Shown here one piece after another: positions 1 through 7,993 of a DNA stretch of 64,000 bases. The position numbers were made by a program, and so were the translations under genes. The stretch comes from an uncultured Desulfatiglans sp. GTDB taxonomy: Bacteria; Desulfobacterota; DSM-4660; Desulfatiglandales; Desulfatiglandaceae. The DNA lies in assembly GCA_900498135.1 (NCBI GenBank), contig LR026961.1, forward strand, positions 1,814,614-1,878,613, written 5' to 3'. The notes beneath the pieces are model-generated. The model was not told where the DNA came from. It made no database searches and was given only the letters and a program-made list of their open reading frames with translations. Numbering within the stretch: the first letter of the stretch is position 1; each line of letters starts with the position of its first letter.

Positions 1-399
1 TACGATCGGGACTATCGGCCTCAGCCTCCGGATATCACCATGCACATTCATCGCGTGGTCGACGAGATCAAGGCCCTTTTTCTCGAGGGCGGATTGAAGA
101 AGACCGCCTTCACCGAGGGGGACATCGTCGAACGGAACCGCAACATCTTCTACGACACCGACGTGATCTATGAAAAGCAGCGCGAGAGGATCCGCGTGTG
201 CTCCCATTGCGCGGGGGCCTTGTCGATCGATTCGAGCGCCAGCACCGGCGGCCACATCCTCGGCGTCCACATCCCGCGGGACGCCTGCGATCTGTGCCAG
301 GCGACGGGGCGAAGGTGGTTCGAAGAGGCCGCTTCCGGCGGTTCGTTCAACCATGTGTATTTGCAGGACCGCGTGCGGCGGGTTTACGAAAAAATCTGA
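1..399 (+). CDS. C-terminal part of an unrecognised Cys-containing protein (partial)
   Basis: The reading frame is open from the first base of the window, so this is probably the 3' end of a longer gene. An ATG at 40 is an alternative start, but no ribosome site is evident before it. The visible part has a helical N-terminal stretch and two CxxC pairs (CSHC and CDLC) about 35 residues apart, which suggests a zinc-ribbon or similar metal site. It ends in a basic helical tail (RVRRVYEKI). I do not recognise the family. A 204-base gap separates it from the YcaO gene on the same strand, so co-transcription is possible. Confidence 0.55.
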   Translation, partial: YDRDYRPQPPDITMHIHRVVDEIKALFLEGGLKKTAFTEGDIVERNRNIFYDTDVIYEKQRERIRVCSHCAGALSIDSSASTGGHILGVHIPRDACDLCQATGRRWFEEAASGGSFNHVYLQDRVRRVYEKI

Positions 400-603
400 T
401 TGGTTGCGGGAATCGGCCGATGGCCGGCGTTTTCGGCTGAGGCCGGGCGCTCTGTTGGGCATCGATGGCGCAGGACAGGGTCGATGCCTCACGGATGTTC
501 GCGAATTTGCCCACCGGTCCGGCCTGTTGCGCAGGTCTGGGGGTTGGTGCTGACGAAGCGGCCGGACAAGAGCGGTTTCTGCATGCAAGGCCATGTGAGG
601 GGA

Positions 604-2316
604 ATGTCTTCGCAGAGAGAAAGGGTCAGGTACCGGCTCGACCGGATCGGAGCCGGGCAGGGCGTCGGCTGGTTTGCCTGTGTGCCGGAGAACGAATGGA
701 CCCTGCCGGACGGGTTGGCCTATCTTCGCGATTACCCCTATGATTCGTTCATGCACAGGCATCTGCTCGGGGTTGCCGGCAGGATGGAAGAGGACGAGGT
801 ACGTTCCGTCTTGCGCGGCGGCGATCCGCCCGGTGATCCCGTGCGCCTGGTCCTTGCCGCGGAGCGGCTGGTCGCGAAGGACCGGCTTGGAGAGCTGCCG
901 CCCTTGCTCGCCGGAATCGATCAGGCGGTCTTGCGGGCGGCTTCGCCCTTGATCGATCTGAAGTGGTCGCAGCTGGGCCTCGCCGAGGGGCACCTTTACT
1001 GGCTGCGCTGTTTCGCCCGGAACATGATGCGGCACGAACCGCTGCCTGATCCGGATTGCGCGGAGCACGAGATTCTTTTCGATCCCCCTGCGCTGGCTCT
1101 CTGGAGGGGATCCGTGGTTCGTCTGGACGAGCGGCAGGCCTGCCGCAGGGTTGAGGAGGCGCCGAAGGGCGGAGCGGCTCTGAAGGAGACGTGCAGGGCC
1201 TTGACCCGTGCCCTGGAGGGCATGGGGGTGCTCCAGGGGTGGGAGTCGAGGACCGAGGCCACCGTAAGCCCATACGCGGTGGAGCGGCCGTGGCGGACCA
1301 CCATCGGGGTGGCGGCCGGGCGGAACCGGTTCGAATTGGAGGTGAACCAGATCAGTTACGGCCGGGGCTTCAACATCCATCAGGCCCGGATCTCCTGTTT
1401 GATGGAGATCGTGGAGCGTTTCTCAGCTTTTGCTTCTGTCGAGGATGGGAGATGTCGCGGGTACAAGTGCGAACATGCCCTGTTGAAGGGTACTTATGAG
1501 GAGCTCGAGGCTGGCGGCGTTCCCGTACTCGATCCTGCGGCGTTGACCCTGGAGGTCCCTTACGCAGGCGATCCCCTCTATTGGGTGGATGGCGAGAGGG
1601 TAATCGGCGGCCGGAGCGAGGCTGTCTATCTGCCGGCGCAGCTGGCTTTTCTATTCGCCAATCTGGACGAACCCGATCTGACCAGCGGACTTTCATCCAC
1701 GGGTTTCGGGGCCGGGCGGTCGCCCGCGGCGGCCAAGCTGAGTGCGCTGCTCGAAGTCATCGAGCGCGATGCCGAAAAGGTGGTGCCGTTCGCGGAGGAG
1801 CGCTGCTTCCTGATGGACATGGAGGGTGCCGAAGGCGCCGAAATCCTCGACAGCCTGGCGCTGAAAGGCATCGTTATCCAGTTCCGGGATATGACTTCGG
1901 AGTTTGGCATTCCCTGCTACCAGGCCTTCATCGTGGGGCCGGGGGGTGTCATCCTGAAAGGCAGTGCCGCTCATCTCGACGGCCGTCACGCCCTCCTCTC
2001 AGCCTTGACGGAAATCCCATATCCTTATCCTTACTGGTTCGGTGCCGTGCCGCCGCCTCCTACCCTGCCGGTCCGGCGGATGCGGGATATCCCCTGTTAC
2101 GCTTCGGGAGAGGTGGAAGCCGATTTGAGAAGGGTCGAAGGTTTGCTCGAAGCGAACAGGTTCGCTCCCATCTACGTGGACCTGACCCGTGAGGATCTCG
2201 GGATCCCGGTTTATCGGGCGCTGGTGCCGGGGCTCGAGATGATGACGGTGTACGATCGGTTTTCACCTCTTTGTCTGAGGCAGTTCGGACACTATCTTTA
2301 TAGAACTTACCGTTGA
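604..2316 (+). CDS. YcaO-family ATP-dependent cyclodehydratase-like protein
   Basis: The protein has 570 residues from the ATG at 604, which is preceded by a GTGAGGGGA ribosome site. The frame stays open back to 400, but that stretch looks non-coding. The C-terminal half is a YcaO domain. Its hallmark acidic ATP/Mg motifs are visible as MEIVER (about 267-272) and LLEVIERD (about 382-389), and the segment around 245-265 (NQISYGRGF) fits the ATP-grip of the family. YcaO enzymes activate backbone amides with ATP to give azolines, thioamides or amidines. The N-terminal 200 residues match nothing I recognise. No TfuA partner, precursor peptide or azoline oxidase is adjacent, so the substrate is unknown. 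The C-terminus lacks the proline-rich tail of peptide cyclodehydratases. Confidence 0.85.
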   Translation: MSSQRERVRYRLDRIGAGQGVGWFACVPENEWTLPDGLAYLRDYPYDSFMHRHLLGVAGRMEEDEVRSVLRGGDPPGDPVRLVLAAERLVAKDRLGELPPLLAGIDQAVLRAASPLIDLKWSQLGLAEGHLYWLRCFARNMMRHEPLPDPDCAEHEILFDPPALALWRGSVVRLDERQACRRVEEAPKGGAALKETCRALTRALEGMGVLQGWESRTEATVSPYAVERPWRTTIGVAAGRNRFELEVNQISYGRGFNIHQARISCLMEIVERFSAFASVEDGRCRGYKCEHALLKGTYEELEAGGVPVLDPAALTLEVPYAGDPLYWVDGERVIGGRSEAVYLPAQLAFLFANLDEPDLTSGLSSTGFGAGRSPAAAKLSALLEVIERDAEKVVPFAEERCFLMDMEGAEGAEILDSLALKGIVIQFRDMTSEFGIPCYQAFIVGPGGVILKGSAAHLDGRHALLSALTEIPYPYPYWFGAVPPPPTLPVRRMRDIPCYASGEVEADLRRVEGLLEANRFAPIYVDLTREDLGIPVYRALVPGLEMMTVYDRFSPLCLRQFGHYLYRTYR

Positions 2317-2458
2317 CACCCTCTCGAGATCCGGAATCCTCCTGCGTCGGGCCGATAACGCTTTCTTGACGAAGCCCGGCGCCTTCTGAAAGACAGGCCT
2401 CTTCAGATCCGGAAGGCGTGTCCGCTCGGATGGACCGAGGTGTCGGGTTGATAACGCC

Positions 2459-3109
2459 TCACAGGGCCTGCCGCCCTTTTGTTCTCATGAGGCGTTCTAC
2501 CTCCAGCGGGCTGTTGATGTTGAAAAATGAGGCGAGCTGCGGATCGAAACGCCGCAATTCATCTTCCTTCACATATCGGACGGATACGTGTTCGAACAAC
2601 CGTATGATCTGCAGCGTGTTTTGAGAGACCAATTGCTTGACAGGGGCAAGGCAGGCAGGTCCGTAGAGGGCGTGCAGGGCTTCGAAACGATGTCCGATCA
2701 TCGGGACGACGATGTCGAACCCCTCTGCGGCCGTAACCATGTGACGGATCAAGTCGGCATTGAGGGTGGGCATATCGCAGGCCACTATGAATCCGGGTCT
2801 CGGAAAGAGGACGCTGAGCGCAGTCAGTAGACCACCCATGGGGCCTTTCCCCTTGTAGATGTCTTCGAACATGGGGCGGTCGAGGTAACTATAGAGGTTC
2901 GGTGTATTGGTGATCAGAATGACTTCTTCGAAAAGGGTGTCCATAACCTTGAAAACACGCTCGATCAGGGGAATGCCTTCCACCTCCACAAACGCCTTGT
3001 TCGTTCCGTAGCGAAGACTTTTCCCTCCTGCCAGAATGACTCCGGCAACGTCGGCGATCTTCGGGTCGGTTGGCAACTGGGGTGTTTTTGCGTCAATAGC
3101 CATAATCAT
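2459..3109 (-). CDS. mobA: MobA-like molybdenum cofactor guanylyltransferase
   Basis: This 216-residue GT-A type nucleotidyltransferase would transfer GMP to molybdopterin to give the MGD form of the cofactor used by DMSO-reductase-family enzymes. The nucleotide-binding loop LAGGKSLRYG is at about 26-35, and the metal-binding motif CDMPTLNADL is at about 111-120. The length is normal for MobA. The start may be the internal Met at residue 3 (MAIDAK). The gene stands alone on the minus strand, convergent with the YcaO gene and divergent from infA. Related MobA-like enzymes act on other cofactors, so the molybdenum role is a family inference. Confidence 0.87.
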   Translation of the reverse strand: MIMAIDAKTPQLPTDPKIADVAGVILAGGKSLRYGTNKAFVEVEGIPLIERVFKVMDTLFEEVILITNTPNLYSYLDRPMFEDIYKGKGPMGGLLTALSVLFPRPGFIVACDMPTLNADLIRHMVTAAEGFDIVVPMIGHRFEALHALYGPACLAPVKQLVSQNTLQIIRLFEHVSVRYVKEDELRRFDPQLASFFNINSPLEVERLMRTKGRQAL

Positions 3110-3345
3110 GAGTTGCTTTTACAGGATCTCTGCGGCTGGTGCGCGTCAGCATAAACGGTTCGTCAGGGCTGCCGCGCACCAGCCGCGAAACCGGGTGGAC
3201 CAAGGGATCCTTGGTTAACCGGACGAGTGGATCGGAGATATCGGATTGCAAGCAACGGACGCTTTCGATGCCCCGGATCCTTTGGTGAAGCAGGTTGATG
3301 GCTGTCCATGGCTGATCCGGCCGGGTCCGGATGGAGCGCATCCGG

Positions 3346-3373
3346 TTGACAGATGCGTAAAACCTGGTATTTT
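3346..3373 (+). promoter_or_regulatory. Predicted sigma-70 promoter of infA
   Basis: TTGACA at 3346-3351 and TATTTT at 3368-3373 are separated by 16 bases and lie 45 bases before the infA start. The rest of the 308-base divergent gap (3110-3417) between mobA and infA shows no convincing gene. Confidence 0.5.
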
Positions 3374-3417
3374 TGAACGGTAATGCTTCACAACACGACC
3401 ATGACAGGGAGACGATT

Positions 3418-3633
3418 TTGAGCAAAGATGAACTCATCAAGCTGGAGGGTCAGGTGACCAGGATCCTGGGCGGAGGAGCCATGGAAATCCAATGCGACAA
3501 CCAGTTGACCATCCGCGGTGTCCTTTCAGGGCGCATGAAGAAAAACCGCATCAGGGTCATGGCGGGTGATCGCGTCCAGATCAGCATCTCGCCTTATGAC
3601 ACGACCCACGGGTTGGTCACCTATCGCTTCTAG
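3418..3633 (+). CDS. infA: Translation initiation factor IF-1, TTG start
   Basis: IF-1 occupies the ribosomal A site during initiation. I choose the TTG at 3418 because the protein then has the canonical 71-72 residue length and begins MSKDELIKLEGQV, aligning with the usual IF-1 N-terminus. A purine-rich AGGGAG lies 6 bases upstream. The frame extends to an ATG at 3373, but that adds 15 residues unlike the family. The OB-fold signature is clear: GVLSGRMKKNRIRVMAGDRV, then a YDTTHGLVTYRF end. The gene is isolated rather than in the ribosomal-protein cluster; Desulfobacterota often carry such a separate copy. Confidence 0.93.
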   Translation: MSKDELIKLEGQVTRILGGGAMEIQCDNQLTIRGVLSGRMKKNRIRVMAGDRVQISISPYDTTHGLVTYRF

Positions 3634-3684
3634 TGGAGAACCGTTCCGAAAAGCCCGGCAATGCCCCCCAAGGCCGGTGGAAAC

Positions 3685-4089
3685 TCAGTCGCGTTCGCAT
3701 ATTTCAACCAACACCCCATTGGTCTCTTTAGGATGAATGAAGGCGATTTTAGCGCCTCCCGCTCCTCGCCGCGGCGTCTGGTCGATCAGGCGCACGCCTT
3801 TGGCTTTCAACTCTTTCAGTGCCTCCTCGATGTTTTCCACACAAAAGGCGATATGCTGGATTCCCTCACCGCGGGAATCGATGTACCGGGCCACGGGGCC
3901 GTCCGGCTCGGTGGATTCGAGCAGCTCCACTTCACTGTCCGTGATGGGGAGGAAGGCGACCTTGACCTTTTGGTCCGCGACGGTTTCGATATCCTTGATT
4001 TCGAGCCCGAGCACATCGGTGTAAAACTTGCCGGCCGAAGCGATTTCCTTGACTGCGATGCCAATGTGGTCGATGTGTTTGACTTTCAT
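3685..4089 (-). CDS. mce: Methylmalonyl-CoA epimerase
   Basis: This 134-residue glyoxalase/VOC-fold enzyme interconverts (R)- and (S)-methylmalonyl-CoA, a step of the propionate/methylmalonyl-CoA pathway. Two beta-alpha-beta3 modules are visible: the first starts HIDHIGIAVKEI and holds VELLES, and the second holds GIQHIAFCVENIEEAL and ends in VLVEICERD. The His and Glu residues in these strands are the expected metal ligands. The length and ends match the family. No mutase gene is adjacent. Dispersed repeats lie directly upstream of its start. Confidence 0.93.
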   Translation of the reverse strand: MKVKHIDHIGIAVKEIASAGKFYTDVLGLEIKDIETVADQKVKVAFLPITDSEVELLESTEPDGPVARYIDSRGEGIQHIAFCVENIEEALKELKAKGVRLIDQTPRRGAGGAKIAFIHPKETNGVLVEICERD

Positions 4090-4160
4090 AAATTTTCCCC
4101 CCGGTTGAACTGAAGGTGTCAGTTTTTGGAGACTGGCTTTCAGGGATGGAACGTCTTAGA

Positions 4161-4300
4161 TTCCGTCCGGAAAGGGTCTTTTTGTCCAATCTCGGCGTCA
4201 ATCTGCGCGTTTGCTTGTGCAGCGGCCTGCCGGTCGCTTCCGCGCAAGGGCTGGATTACCTTGATCCTGGGCAAAACTCCTCATTTCCGGCCTGGAAACA
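4161..4300 (+). repeat. Dispersed intergenic repeat, copy A1
   Basis: This is a member of the repeat family described at 20568-20705. The left end reads CCGGAAAGGGTCTTTTTG and the right end reads GGGCAAAACTCCTCATTTCCGG, so the termini are inverted repeats of each other. The centre is a decayed form of the GGCGACCTGCAGGTCGCC palindrome. It lies 48 bases before copy A2 in the same orientation, so the two form a tandem pair in the 473-base gap 4090-4562. Confidence 0.8.
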
Positions 4301-4347
4301 ATTTCTTTTTCAAGGCTTTATTTCCGGGCGGACACTTGTTAGGATGG

Positions 4348-4485
4348 TTCCATCCGGAAAGGGTCTTTTTGTCCAATCTCGGCGCTAATCTGCAAGTTTG
4401 GTTGTGCGGCGACCTGCAGGTTGCCTCCGCACACGCGCATGATTTCCTTGAAATTGGCGAAAATCCTCATTCCGGGACTGGAAAC
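4348..4485 (+). repeat. Dispersed intergenic repeat, copy A2
   Basis: This is the second tandem copy of the family. It opens with CATCCGGAAAGGGTCTTTTT, has the central GCGGCGACCTGCAGGTTGCC hairpin, and closes with GGCGAAAATCCTCATTCCGG. It differs from A1 by scattered substitutions. The remaining bases to 4562 are AT-rich and would hold the promoter of the downstream cluster. Confidence 0.8.
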
Positions 4486-4562
4486 CGGGTTCTACGGGAA
4501 ATCATTTCCAAATGAAAACTAAATTAGCATGATTCGTCGACATTTTTCAAAAGGTTTTAAAG

Positions 4563-4811
4563 ATGAATAGACGTCAATTTGTCTTTTCTCAAGCCCCGGC
4601 AAGAAGAAACACTCAACCCCAGGCTCACTTCGATCAGCTGGAGGCGACGGAGCTTTACTGCCCGAACTGCCGACGGGCCGTTCCTGTGAGGCAGTTTCTG
4701 CTCCTTGTGCTGCCGGAGGGCGACAAGTATGAATATCGATGCCAGTTTTGCGGAACAAAGGTCGGAGACAAGATCGATCGCCCGGCCCCCTTTCCGGGGC
4801 TGATCAGGTAG
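4563..4811 (+). CDS. Small zinc-ribbon protein, function unknown
   Basis: This 82-residue soluble protein has two CxxC pairs, C33/C36 and C60/C63, separated by a hydrophobic beta stretch (QFLLLVLP). That is the layout of a four-cysteine zinc ribbon. It is followed after only 3 bases by the 304-residue Cys-rich protein, so the two, and probably the nucleotidyltransferase-like gene after them, form one transcription unit. I do not recognise a named family. The ribbon could bind nucleic acid or a partner protein. An antisense frame across this region is not credible. Confidence 0.75.
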   Translation: MNRRQFVFSQAPARRNTQPQAHFDQLEATELYCPNCRRAVPVRQFLLLVLPEGDKYEYRCQFCGTKVGDKIDRPAPFPGLIR

Positions 4812-4814
4812 AAG

Positions 4815-5729
4815 ATGACGAGCGATCCTTTGTCGCCGGCCCCCGGCGGAACCACCCTGTGTTATCCGGACGGGGTGAAGAGCTGCTTCGCCTGCTGCCC
4901 CCCGATACGACCTGCGGGCTATGAGCATATCGACTATCGAATCATGATCCAGCGCATGCTGCGGGAGAACACGCGCGCCTTCGACCGTCTCGGCAGAGAT
5001 GCTTCCCCGATTACGGGTTTCAGCTGCTGGGCTCTTGGGTACCTCGACCGGGAATGCCGGTTGGTTGGCTGCCTGCTCCATCCGGCGGCGAACAACGGCG
5101 TGGATATGCGCTACCGCGTCGACTACGGGAATAAGTGCCGCCGTGAAAAATGCCCCCAGGCCGTTGAATTCGAACGGCTGTCGCCCGGCGCGCAGCGTTT
5201 CTGGCTGAGATTGACCAGGGGCCTCGACAGCTTCGCGTATTCGAGCCGCAGAACGAACCCTCTCTTCACCCTGCTCGAGTGGGGCGCCGAGGTCCTGGAG
5301 GCGGTTCCCAAGGAGGTGACGGAGGAGATCGGGTCTTCGAGGGAACTGTGCGACCGGCTGCCGTTTTTCCGGACCGCTCTTCCGCCGAGGGTCCATGGCT
5401 ATTTTCTCAAGCGGGCCTTGGACCATGCCGGGACGGCCCCCTTGAAGCGGAAGGACTTCTCTGCCCGATTCGAAGATTTCGCCCGTTCTGCTGCGGATCG
5501 AGTCCGCGCAGCGCTGGATCCGGGGGATGAAGCAGGTCCCTTTACGCATCGTTTGCCGCTCGACCGGCAGTTCCTCGATTTTGTCCGCCTCTCGGCGGGC
5601 GGCAAACGCATGGGTCTCGAAAAAGCCCTGGCGATCAAAAAATCGCTCGATACGGCCTTCGAAGACATCCTCTCCGACGTCTTCCCCAATGGCCTCGCCG
5701 TCGATCGGCATGGCGCACTTCTCGGATGA
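4815..5729 (+). CDS. Cys-rich conserved-looking protein, possibly metal-chelating
   Basis: This 304-residue protein has nine or more cysteines packed in its first 115 residues: C16, C24, C27, C28, C71, C81, C86, C108 and C113. SCFACC followed later by a GCLLHP segment recalls the CxxCC...C layout of YkgJ-type zinc/iron-chelating proteins. The resemblance is weak and is my inference. The C-terminal two thirds are helical and without motifs I recognise. It sits between a zinc-ribbon protein (3-base gap) and a nucleotidyltransferase-like protein (7-base gap), so the three genes probably act together. No signal peptide or membrane segment is seen. Confidence 0.7.
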   Translation: MTSDPLSPAPGGTTLCYPDGVKSCFACCPPIRPAGYEHIDYRIMIQRMLRENTRAFDRLGRDASPITGFSCWALGYLDRECRLVGCLLHPAANNGVDMRYRVDYGNKCRREKCPQAVEFERLSPGAQRFWLRLTRGLDSFAYSSRRTNPLFTLLEWGAEVLEAVPKEVTEEIGSSRELCDRLPFFRTALPPRVHGYFLKRALDHAGTAPLKRKDFSARFEDFARSAADRVRAALDPGDEAGPFTHRLPLDRQFLDFVRLSAGGKRMGLEKALAIKKSLDTAFEDILSDVFPNGLAVDRHGALLG

Positions 5730-5736
5730 CGGGATC

Positions 5737-6642
5737 ATGGAAGGGCGCATCATCCGTTTGATCGAAGAGAGGGGTCCGCTTACGGGCGCCGAACTGCACG
5801 CTACCCTAGAGGTGGACGGCATCGTCCTGTGGCAGACCTGCAAACGGTCCAGCCGCCTGCTGGTGCGGAGCGTGGGGACGCACTATTTGAGGCTCGACCG
5901 GCGCTTGGAAAGGCTGGTACGTTTATCCCCGTCGATCTGGCGGGAATTCCTGACCTATTCGGTGATTGGGCTCCGGTCCGCGCCGGAGGCGGTGGGAGAT
6001 CGTTCGGAGCAGGTGCGCCGGCACATCGAGGAGGTAAGCCGCGCGAAGGTCGATCTGGTGTATCGCATCGCTTCCGGCCTGGGGATGTCGCTGGAGTCTG
6101 AGTATCAGTCAGTCTGGCGCTATTGTTTCATCATCGCCGGTGACATCGTCTACAACATGGCCCACGATGTTCCCCGCCCCGAGCGCAGCACGGGAAGGCT
6201 GGTGCAGGGCTCGGACATGGACCTGGTCGTGATTGTGGAGGATGGCTGTCCGGCCGAGGTTTGCCGCCGGATCGATGCGGCGATCTTCGAGGAGAAATCC
6301 AGGCTCCTGATGACGCCTCACCTGCGCGAAGAAATAGACTACGTTGTCAAGGATCTCAGCAAGGTCCGGGAGCAGATGCATTTTGACGACTTCAAGCGGA
6401 TGGTGGCCTGCAAGATCCTGCACGAAGGCGCGTTTCTCTACGGCGACGAGGGTGTTTTCCAGACGGTGAAGGCCCTGCTGCGATCGGAGGGTGTGCTGGA
6501 AAAACTCCTAAATATGGAGCGTTCAGCCCGCATTTTCCGGCGGCAGGCGGAGGAGATGCTCCTGAGCGGGGATCCGGACGCGATTCGCCGTGAAAACCTG
6601 TCGAGTTTTTATCCTGCTGAAGAGTCGGAAGAATTCGAATGA
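5737..6642 (+). CDS. Nucleotidyltransferase-superfamily protein
   Basis: The predicted protein has 301 residues from the ATG at 5737; an in-frame ATG at 5710 overlapping the previous gene is an alternative. The N-terminal 100 residues look like a winged-helix domain (EERGPLTGAELHATL). They are followed by a DNA-polymerase-beta-type nucleotidyltransferase core with GSDMDLVV at about 158-165, in which S159-D160-x-D162 fits the family metal-binding motif, preceded by AGDIVYNMA. This architecture suggests transfer of a nucleotide onto a protein, RNA or small molecule, but the acceptor is not evident. It is the last gene of the three-gene cluster and converges on glmM only 4 bases away. Confidence 0.72.
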   Translation: MEGRIIRLIEERGPLTGAELHATLEVDGIVLWQTCKRSSRLLVRSVGTHYLRLDRRLERLVRLSPSIWREFLTYSVIGLRSAPEAVGDRSEQVRRHIEEVSRAKVDLVYRIASGLGMSLESEYQSVWRYCFIIAGDIVYNMAHDVPRPERSTGRLVQGSDMDLVVIVEDGCPAEVCRRIDAAIFEEKSRLLMTPHLREEIDYVVKDLSKVREQMHFDDFKRMVACKILHEGAFLYGDEGVFQTVKALLRSEGVLEKLLNMERSARIFRRQAEEMLLSGDPDAIRRENLSSFYPAEESEEFE

Positions 6643-6646
6643 GGGG

Positions 6647-7993
6647 TCAGCCGAGCAACGCCTTTACGACCTGTGCGATGCGATGGGCGTAACCCTCCAC
6701 CGATTTTTCATCCTCTCCCTCCACCATCACCCGGCACAGGGGCTCTGTCCCCGAGTAACGCACGAGAACCCGCCCCCTCCCGTTCAGCGCGCTTTCCACT
6801 TCAGCTACAACGTCCTGAAGGGGAGCCACGGATTTCAGATCCGGTTTCTGCTTTACGGGGATGTTCAGGAGGATCTGAGGGAAGATGCGCATCCGCTTTG
6901 CCAGCAAAGACAGAGGGGCTCCAAGCAAGGTCATGGCCTTGAGTACCTGCAGACCTGAAAGGATGCCATCGCCGGTCGAGTGGTGGTCGAGGAAGATCAT
7001 GTGCCCGGAGTCTTCGCCCCCCAGAACCGCCCCTTCGGCGATCATGGCGGCCAGGACATGCCGGTCCCCGACGGAGGTGGTGATGTGCCGGATGCGCATC
7101 GCTTCCAGGGCCGATCGCAGTCCGCAGTTGCTCATGATGGTGCTGACCACGGCGTTGCCTGCCAACATGCCTTGCCTCTGAAGCATCTCCGCACAAACCG
7201 CCAGGGTTTGATCCCCGCTCAGGACGAGTCCGTTTTCGTCCACGGCGATCAGCCGGTCGGCGTCTCCGTCGAAGGCAAGCCCCGCATCGGCTCCTCGTTC
7301 GACGACGGCTCTGCAGAGCGCCTCGGGGTGCTGGGATCCGCAGCCCTCATTGATGTTGATGCCGTCCGGAGCGTCAAAGAGGACGTGAACCCGGCCCGCA
7401 ATCCGTTTGAAGAGGGCCGGCGCCACGGAGGCGGCCGCTCCGTTGGCGCAGTCGATGACAACCGACAGATGCTGCAGGTTGGGGCCCCCGGCGAGAGAGG
7501 ATTCAAGAAAACGCCCGTAGCGGTTCTGGGCGCGCGGGACCCGGCGATAACGGCCGGGGGCCGCAGTTCCCTTTGACGACTGCTGCGGCGGGCCCGCAAG
7601 CAACTCCTCGATTTCGGCTTCCTCGGGATCGGAGAGTTTGAGTCCCTCGGATGAGAAGATCTTGAAGCCATTGTAAGGATAGGGGTTGTGGGATGCGGAG
7701 ATCACGACGCCGAAACCCGCCTTCAGGTGCCGTGCGAAATAGGCGATGCCAGGTGTCGGCAGGACCCCGGTAGCGTAGGCGTCTCCCCCTGCGGAGAGGA
7801 TTCCGGCCGCGAGGGCCTTTTCGAGCATGTCCCCGGATCGCCGGGTGTCGCGGCCGATCACGATGGCCGGAGGCTGACCGTGCTTCCGGCAGATGGAGAT
7901 CAGGGTGCGGCCGAGATGGACGCCCATATCGACGGTGACGGGATGCTCGTTGGCGATGCCGCGGATTCCGTCCGTGCCGAACCATCTTTTCAT
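6647..7993 (-). CDS. glmM: Phosphoglucosamine mutase
   Basis: GlmM converts glucosamine-6-phosphate to glucosamine-1-phosphate for UDP-GlcNAc, peptidoglycan and LPS synthesis. All four phosphohexomutase signatures are present in 448 residues: the catalytic phosphoserine loop ISASHNPYPYNG (Ser about 101), the metal loop DGDADR (about 242-247), the sugar loop GGEDSGHM, and the phosphate-binding RYSGTEPLCRVM near the C-terminus. The start ATG overlaps the stop of the upstream beta-helix gene in an ATGA junction, so the two are translationally coupled. The order rapZ, beta-helix protein, glmM links amino-sugar synthesis with its regulator. Confidence 0.96.
   Translation of the reverse strand: MKRWFGTDGIRGIANEHPVTVDMGVHLGRTLISICRKHGQPPAIVIGRDTRRSGDMLEKALAAGILSAGGDAYATGVLPTPGIAYFARHLKAGFGVVISASHNPYPYNGFKIFSSEGLKLSDPEEAEIEELLAGPPQQSSKGTAAPGRYRRVPRAQNRYGRFLESSLAGGPNLQHLSVVIDCANGAAASVAPALFKRIAGRVHVLFDAPDGININEGCGSQHPEALCRAVVERGADAGLAFDGDADRLIAVDENGLVLSGDQTLAVCAEMLQRQGMLAGNAVVSTIMSNCGLRSALEAMRIRHITTSVGDRHVLAAMIAEGAVLGGEDSGHMIFLDHHSTGDGILSGLQVLKAMTLLGAPLSLLAKRMRIFPQILLNIPVKQKPDLKSVAPLQDVVAEVESALNGRGRVLVRYSGTEPLCRVMVEGEDEKSVEGYAHRIAQVVKALLG

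Noticed and set aside
400..603. Upstream extension of the YcaO reading frame
   Set aside because: It needs a TTG start overlapping no ribosome site, and the composition does not look coding; the ATG at 604 has a good site.
3093..3440. 115-residue minus-strand frame upstream of mobA
   Set aside because: It overlaps the mobA and infA starts, has unusual composition and no motif.
4557..5843. 428-residue open frame on the minus strand
   Set aside because: It is antisense to the zinc-ribbon and Cys-rich genes, Arg/Pro/Gln-rich, and has no domain; a GC-rich shadow.
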